Source: DATKQI01 sp035532755
GTDB lineage: Bacteria; Pseudomonadota; Alphaproteobacteria; Acetobacterales; Acetobacteraceae
Direction: 5' to 3'
Assembly: GCA_035532755.1 (NCBI GenBank)
Contig: DATKQI010000040.1
Coordinates: 1 to 32,917, forward strand
Length of the DNA stretch: 32,917 nt
A program made the position numbers and the translations under genes. The notes beneath the pieces were generated by a model. That model saw only the letters and a list, made by a program, of their open reading frames with translations, was not told the DNA's origin and searched no databases. Shown one piece after another: positions 30,209 to 32,917 of this stretch (the first letter of the stretch is position 1; every line of letters begins with the position of its first letter).

Positions 30209-31216
30209 ATGATACGAAGTCACGTCGTGCTGGCCGCGGCCGGCCTGCTGGCGGGGGCGGCGGGGCTGGCGCCCGCGGCCCATGCCACCGATCCCACCAC
30301 CAAGGGCAAACTCGGCGCCGGCATGACGATGTACATGCAGATGGGCGGCAACCCAGGCGACGGCGCCACCCTGCCCCGCCAGGTCGGCGCGGCCGACGCC
30401 GCGCACGCGCTCGGCATCAAGGTGATCGAGCAGTTCTCCTCCTGGCAGCCGGAGAACATGCTGAACCAGTTCCGCCAGGCGATGGCCGCGCGCCCCACCT
30501 GCATCGGCATCATGGGCCACCCCGGCGACAAAGCCTTCACGCCGCTGGTGACCCAGGCGGAGAAGCAGGGCATCGTCGTCACCGCCGGCAACACGCCGCT
30601 GCCCTCGCTGATGAAGACCTATGATGCGAAAGGCTTCGGCTACGCGGGCGTGGATCTCTACAAGGGGGGAGAGATCACCGCAGCCGGCATGGTGGCCGCC
30701 GGGCTGAAGAAAGGCGATGAGGTCCTGGTGTACGACCTGTTCGGCGAAGGCCAGCGCGGCCTGTCCGCCCGCGGGTTGCGGCACGGGCTGCGAGCGGCGG
30801 GAATGAAGGTCGATTCGCTCGACATCTCGCCGCAGGTCGATGCCGATCCGTCGCTCGCGGTGCCCATCCTGGTGGCGTTCATCGCGAGCCACCCGAACCT
30901 GAAAGGCATCGGCACGCAACATGGCGGCGTGACCGCCTTCATCCCGAAGGCGTTGCAGCAGGCGGGCAAGAAGCCGGGGCAGGTCGTGGTCGGCGGCATC
31001 GACCTCGCCCCCGCCACCATCGGCGGCCTGCAACACAAATACATCTCCGCAACACTCGACCAGCAACTCTATCTGCAAGGCTTCCTGCCGGTGATGCAGT
31101 GCGTGCTGTCGGCCAAGTACCATTTCGCCGGGCTGTCGATCAACACCGGCGCGGGCGTTGAAACGCCGGCGACGATCACCGCACTGGTGCCGCTGATCAA
31201 GCGCGGCATTCGCTGA
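30209..31216 (+). CDS. Sugar ABC transporter periplasmic binding protein (Peripla_BP_4)
   Basis: This 335-residue precursor of a type 1 periplasmic binding protein is the receptor of the adjacent CUT2 importer. A Sec signal peptide is clear (MIRSHVVLAAAGLLAGAAG, cleavage near AAHA about residue 26). The mature part shows the family rhythm: QAMAARPTCIGIMGHPGDKAFTPLV, GKNT-like AGNTPLPSLM, ITAAGMVAAGLKKGDEVLVYD, and GIDLAPATIGGLQHKYISATLDQQLYLQG in the closing lobe. ATG 30209 is chosen because CGGAGG lies six bases upstream; in-frame ATGs at 30182 and 30203 are worse placed. It is unusual in being last in the operon, after ATPase and permease. The sugar is unknown. Confidence 0.92.
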   Translation: MIRSHVVLAAAGLLAGAAGLAPAAHATDPTTKGKLGAGMTMYMQMGGNPGDGATLPRQVGAADAAHALGIKVIEQFSSWQPENMLNQFRQAMAARPTCIGIMGHPGDKAFTPLVTQAEKQGIVVTAGNTPLPSLMKTYDAKGFGYAGVDLYKGGEITAAGMVAAGLKKGDEVLVYDLFGEGQRGLSARGLRHGLRAAGMKVDSLDISPQVDADPSLAVPILVAFIASHPNLKGIGTQHGGVTAFIPKALQQAGKKPGQVVVGGIDLAPATIGGLQHKYISATLDQQLYLQGFLPVMQCVLSAKYHFAGLSINTGAGVETPATITALVPLIKRGIR

Positions 31217-31242
31217 AAGGACGTGGCCCGGCCAGGTGTGGA

Positions 31243-32565
31243 TCAGCCGATCCGCACCGGCCGGTGCCGCAGCATGGCGTCGGGACGGGTCGGGGCGGTC
31301 TCCGGCATCGCCACGGCGAAAACAACGAACGCGACCGCCGCGGCCGCACCCGACGACAGGAACGCCGCATCATAACCGAATTGCTGCACCATGATGCCGG
31401 CCATCAGCCCGCTCAACGAAGCGCCAACGCCCATGCATTTCGCCACCGCCCCCTGTGCGAGGTTGTAACGCCCGGTGCCGCGCATGATGTCGGCAATCAC
31501 CAGCGGCGTGAGCGCGCCATAGATGCCGGCGCCGACGCCATCCAGGATCTGCACGCCGATCAGCCAGCCGCTCGCGTTGGACAGCGTGTAGAGCACCGCG
31601 CGCACCGGCAGGATGCCGAAGCCGATCAGGAACAGCTTCTTGCGGCCCCAGCTATCGGCGGTCCGGCCCACCAGCAGCGCGATCGGCAGCATTACCATCT
31701 GCGCGGCGATGATGCAGGCCGACATCATCGCCGTCGCCCAGTGCGGATGCGCGATGGCGAGCTTCTGCCCGACCAGCGGCAGCAGCGCCGCATTGGCGAA
31801 ATGGAACAGCATGGCGCAGCCCGCAAACACCATCAGCGGCCGGCGCTCGACGAGCACTTTCCAGCCCGAGACGCCAGGCGCGGCATTGTCCGTCACCGGA
31901 TCGGCGCCGCGGGCACGTGCGTGGTCGATCGCGCTGCCCGGGATCGACAGCACGGCGGCGGCTGCCAGTGCCGCAAACACCGGCACCAGCAGGAACACCG
32001 CGCGCTGCGACGCCGCCCAGCCGACAACGCCGGCGACCAGCGCGATGGCGACATTGCCCCCGTGATCGAAGGCCGAATTGCGCCCCATGCGCCGGGCCAG
32101 CGCGGCCCGGCCGACCAGCCCGAGGGTGAGGGCCGCGATCGCCGGGCCGAACACATCCCCCACCACCGCGATCGATGAATTCGCCACCAGGACCGGCCAG
32201 AAGCGCGGCATGGCGAAGATCACCGCCGCGCCCAACGCGAGGACCGCGAGTGCTGCCACGATGATGCCGCGCTTCGCGCGCGTGGAGTCGATCAACCCAC
32301 CGATGGGGGTCTGCACCAGCAGGCCGAGCAGGCCCCCGATGGTCGTGACCAGCCCGACCGCCTCCTGGCTCCAGTGCTGCCGGGTGACGAGAAATACGTT
32401 GAGGTAGGGACCCAGCGCCCCACGCACATCGGCCAGCAGGAAGTTCGCCGCATCCAGCGACGCCGGATGGAAGCCCGCAAGGCCGGCGGCTATGCCTGCC
32501 ACCGCGCTGCACCGGTGTCTGCCCCTACCATTTCCGGCCGTTCCGGTTCGGACCGAGCTGGCCAC
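31243..32565 (-). CDS. Major facilitator superfamily (MFS) transporter
   Basis: This 440-residue membrane transporter has about twelve hydrophobic segments in two halves, separated by a cytoplasmic loop near residues 215-245. The loop after helix 2 (GGLIDSTRAKRG) and its counterpart in the second half (GRTADSWGRKKLF) fit the MFS A-motif region, and GDVFGPAIAALTLGLVG is a transport-helix signature. The substrate is unknown. The start is uncertain. GTG 32565 has GAAGGG upstream but overlaps the preceding gene by 41 bases. GTG 32502 would remove the basic N-terminal tail and leave a 22-base gap. It converges on the sugar importer operon 26 bases away. It is likely cotranscribed with the partial gene upstream. 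Confidence 0.88.
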   Translation of the reverse strand: MASSVRTGTAGNGRGRHRCSAVAGIAAGLAGFHPASLDAANFLLADVRGALGPYLNVFLVTRQHWSQEAVGLVTTIGGLLGLLVQTPIGGLIDSTRAKRGIIVAALAVLALGAAVIFAMPRFWPVLVANSSIAVVGDVFGPAIAALTLGLVGRAALARRMGRNSAFDHGGNVAIALVAGVVGWAASQRAVFLLVPVFAALAAAAVLSIPGSAIDHARARGADPVTDNAAPGVSGWKVLVERRPLMVFAGCAMLFHFANAALLPLVGQKLAIAHPHWATAMMSACIIAAQMVMLPIALLVGRTADSWGRKKLFLIGFGILPVRAVLYTLSNASGWLIGVQILDGVGAGIYGALTPLVIADIMRGTGRYNLAQGAVAKCMGVGASLSGLMAGIMVQQFGYDAAFLSSGAAAAVAFVVFAVAMPETAPTRPDAMLRHRPVRIG

Positions 32566-32917
32566 CCGGAATGCCCTTCTCCGGCCAGGCGCCGATGGCG
32601 TTCGCTTCGCTCCCCGGCGCGGCGCGGCGGGGCGCGGCGCAGGCGCCGGACCGGCTCATCCGCACAGTGATCGCATCCTCGTCCACGCCACCCGCCGCGT
32701 CCTCCGCCTGCACGGTGAGGCGATGCAGCCCGTCGGCGAGATCCGACAGGTCGCGGACGCCGTGCCACATGGCGGGCTCGTCCGGGATCGGTGCCATCGT
32801 CCATGCCCGCCCGCCATCCACCCGGCAGCGCACACGAACGATGCCGGCACCTCCCCAGATCCGCGCCCGCACATTCACGGGGCCGCGCAGCACCTGATCG
32901 GGCGCGGATGGATCGAC
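32525..32917 (-). CDS. C-terminal part of an unidentified multidomain protein (truncated by window edge)
   Basis: The frame is open to the window end and stops at 32525, so the N-terminal part is missing. The visible 130 residues begin with a beta-sandwich pattern (VRARIWGGAGIVRVRCRVDGG, DGLHRLTVQAEDAAGG), like the Ig-like C-terminal domain of exported or metal-dependent oxidoreductases and phosphoesterases. The last part (AWPEKGIPGGQLGPNRNGRKW, read in two pieces) looks like a conserved tail, and I associate it tentatively with metallophosphoesterase-type proteins. That identification is from memory of similar endings and is weak. A sulfite-oxidase-type dimerisation domain is the main alternative. 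The upstream sequence is required to decide. Confidence 0.6.
   Translation of the reverse strand, partial: VDPSAPDQVLRGPVNVRARIWGGAGIVRVRCRVDGGRAWTMAPIPDEPAMWHGVRDLSDLADGLHRLTVQAEDAAGGVDEDAITVRMSRSGACAAPRRAAPGSEANAIGAWPEKGIPGGQLGPNRNGRKW

Overview
The window is high-GC DNA that reads as an alphaproteobacterium, most likely of the Rhodospirillales/Acetobacteraceae type. The main evidence is a fused ispDF gene divergent from a dusB-ntrB-ntrC-ntrY-ntrX block, an arrangement typical of alphaproteobacteria, together with the rich set of TRAP and ABC uptake systems. This assignment is inference from gene content; no rRNA or tRNA gene is present to test it.

Layout. (1) Positions 1-1320 are a lower-GC, gene-poor accessory stretch. 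It holds a VapBC-type toxin-antitoxin pair with a likely self-repressed promoter, short repeats and one doubtful small ORF. (2) Positions 1324-5485 hold an RhlE-type RNA helicase, a glutaryl-CoA dehydrogenase and a TrmA/RlmD-family RNA methyltransferase whose TRAM domain appears to start at a CTG codon. (3) Positions 5560-10129 hold a TRAP carboxylate-type importer (DctP and a fused DctQM) followed by a short-chain dehydrogenase and a metallo-beta-lactamase-fold hydrolase, which looks like an uptake-and-catabolism operon. (4) Positions 10151-15753, on the minus strand, hold a dipeptide/oligopeptide-type ABC importer: a Tat-exported binding protein, a strong intercistronic hairpin, two permeases and one polypeptide carrying both ATPase domains. 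(5) Positions 16073-19466 hold a membrane fatty-acid desaturase divergent from a PhnD-like soluble binding protein, which converges on a histidine-ammonia-lyase homologue with an altered MIO triad. (6) Positions 19559-26928, on the minus strand, hold dusB-ntrB-ntrC-ntrY-ntrX, the nitrogen-sensing two-component block. (7) Positions 26991-28124 hold ispDF. (8) Positions 28303-31216 hold a CUT2-type sugar ABC importer in the order ATPase, permease, binding protein. (9) Positions 31243-32917, on the minus strand, hold an MFS transporter and the C-terminal end of a gene that runs off the window.

How it works together. Most of the window is nutrient uptake (TRAP, peptide ABC, sugar ABC, MFS) around conserved chromosomal housekeeping blocks. 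The points most worth checking are the Ala-Ser-Asp sequence where the lyase should have Ala-Ser-Gly, the missing Walker B glutamate in NtrX, the CTG start that restores a TRAM domain, and the palindrome over the VapBC promoter. I found no CRISPR array, insertion sequence, prophage or RNA gene.
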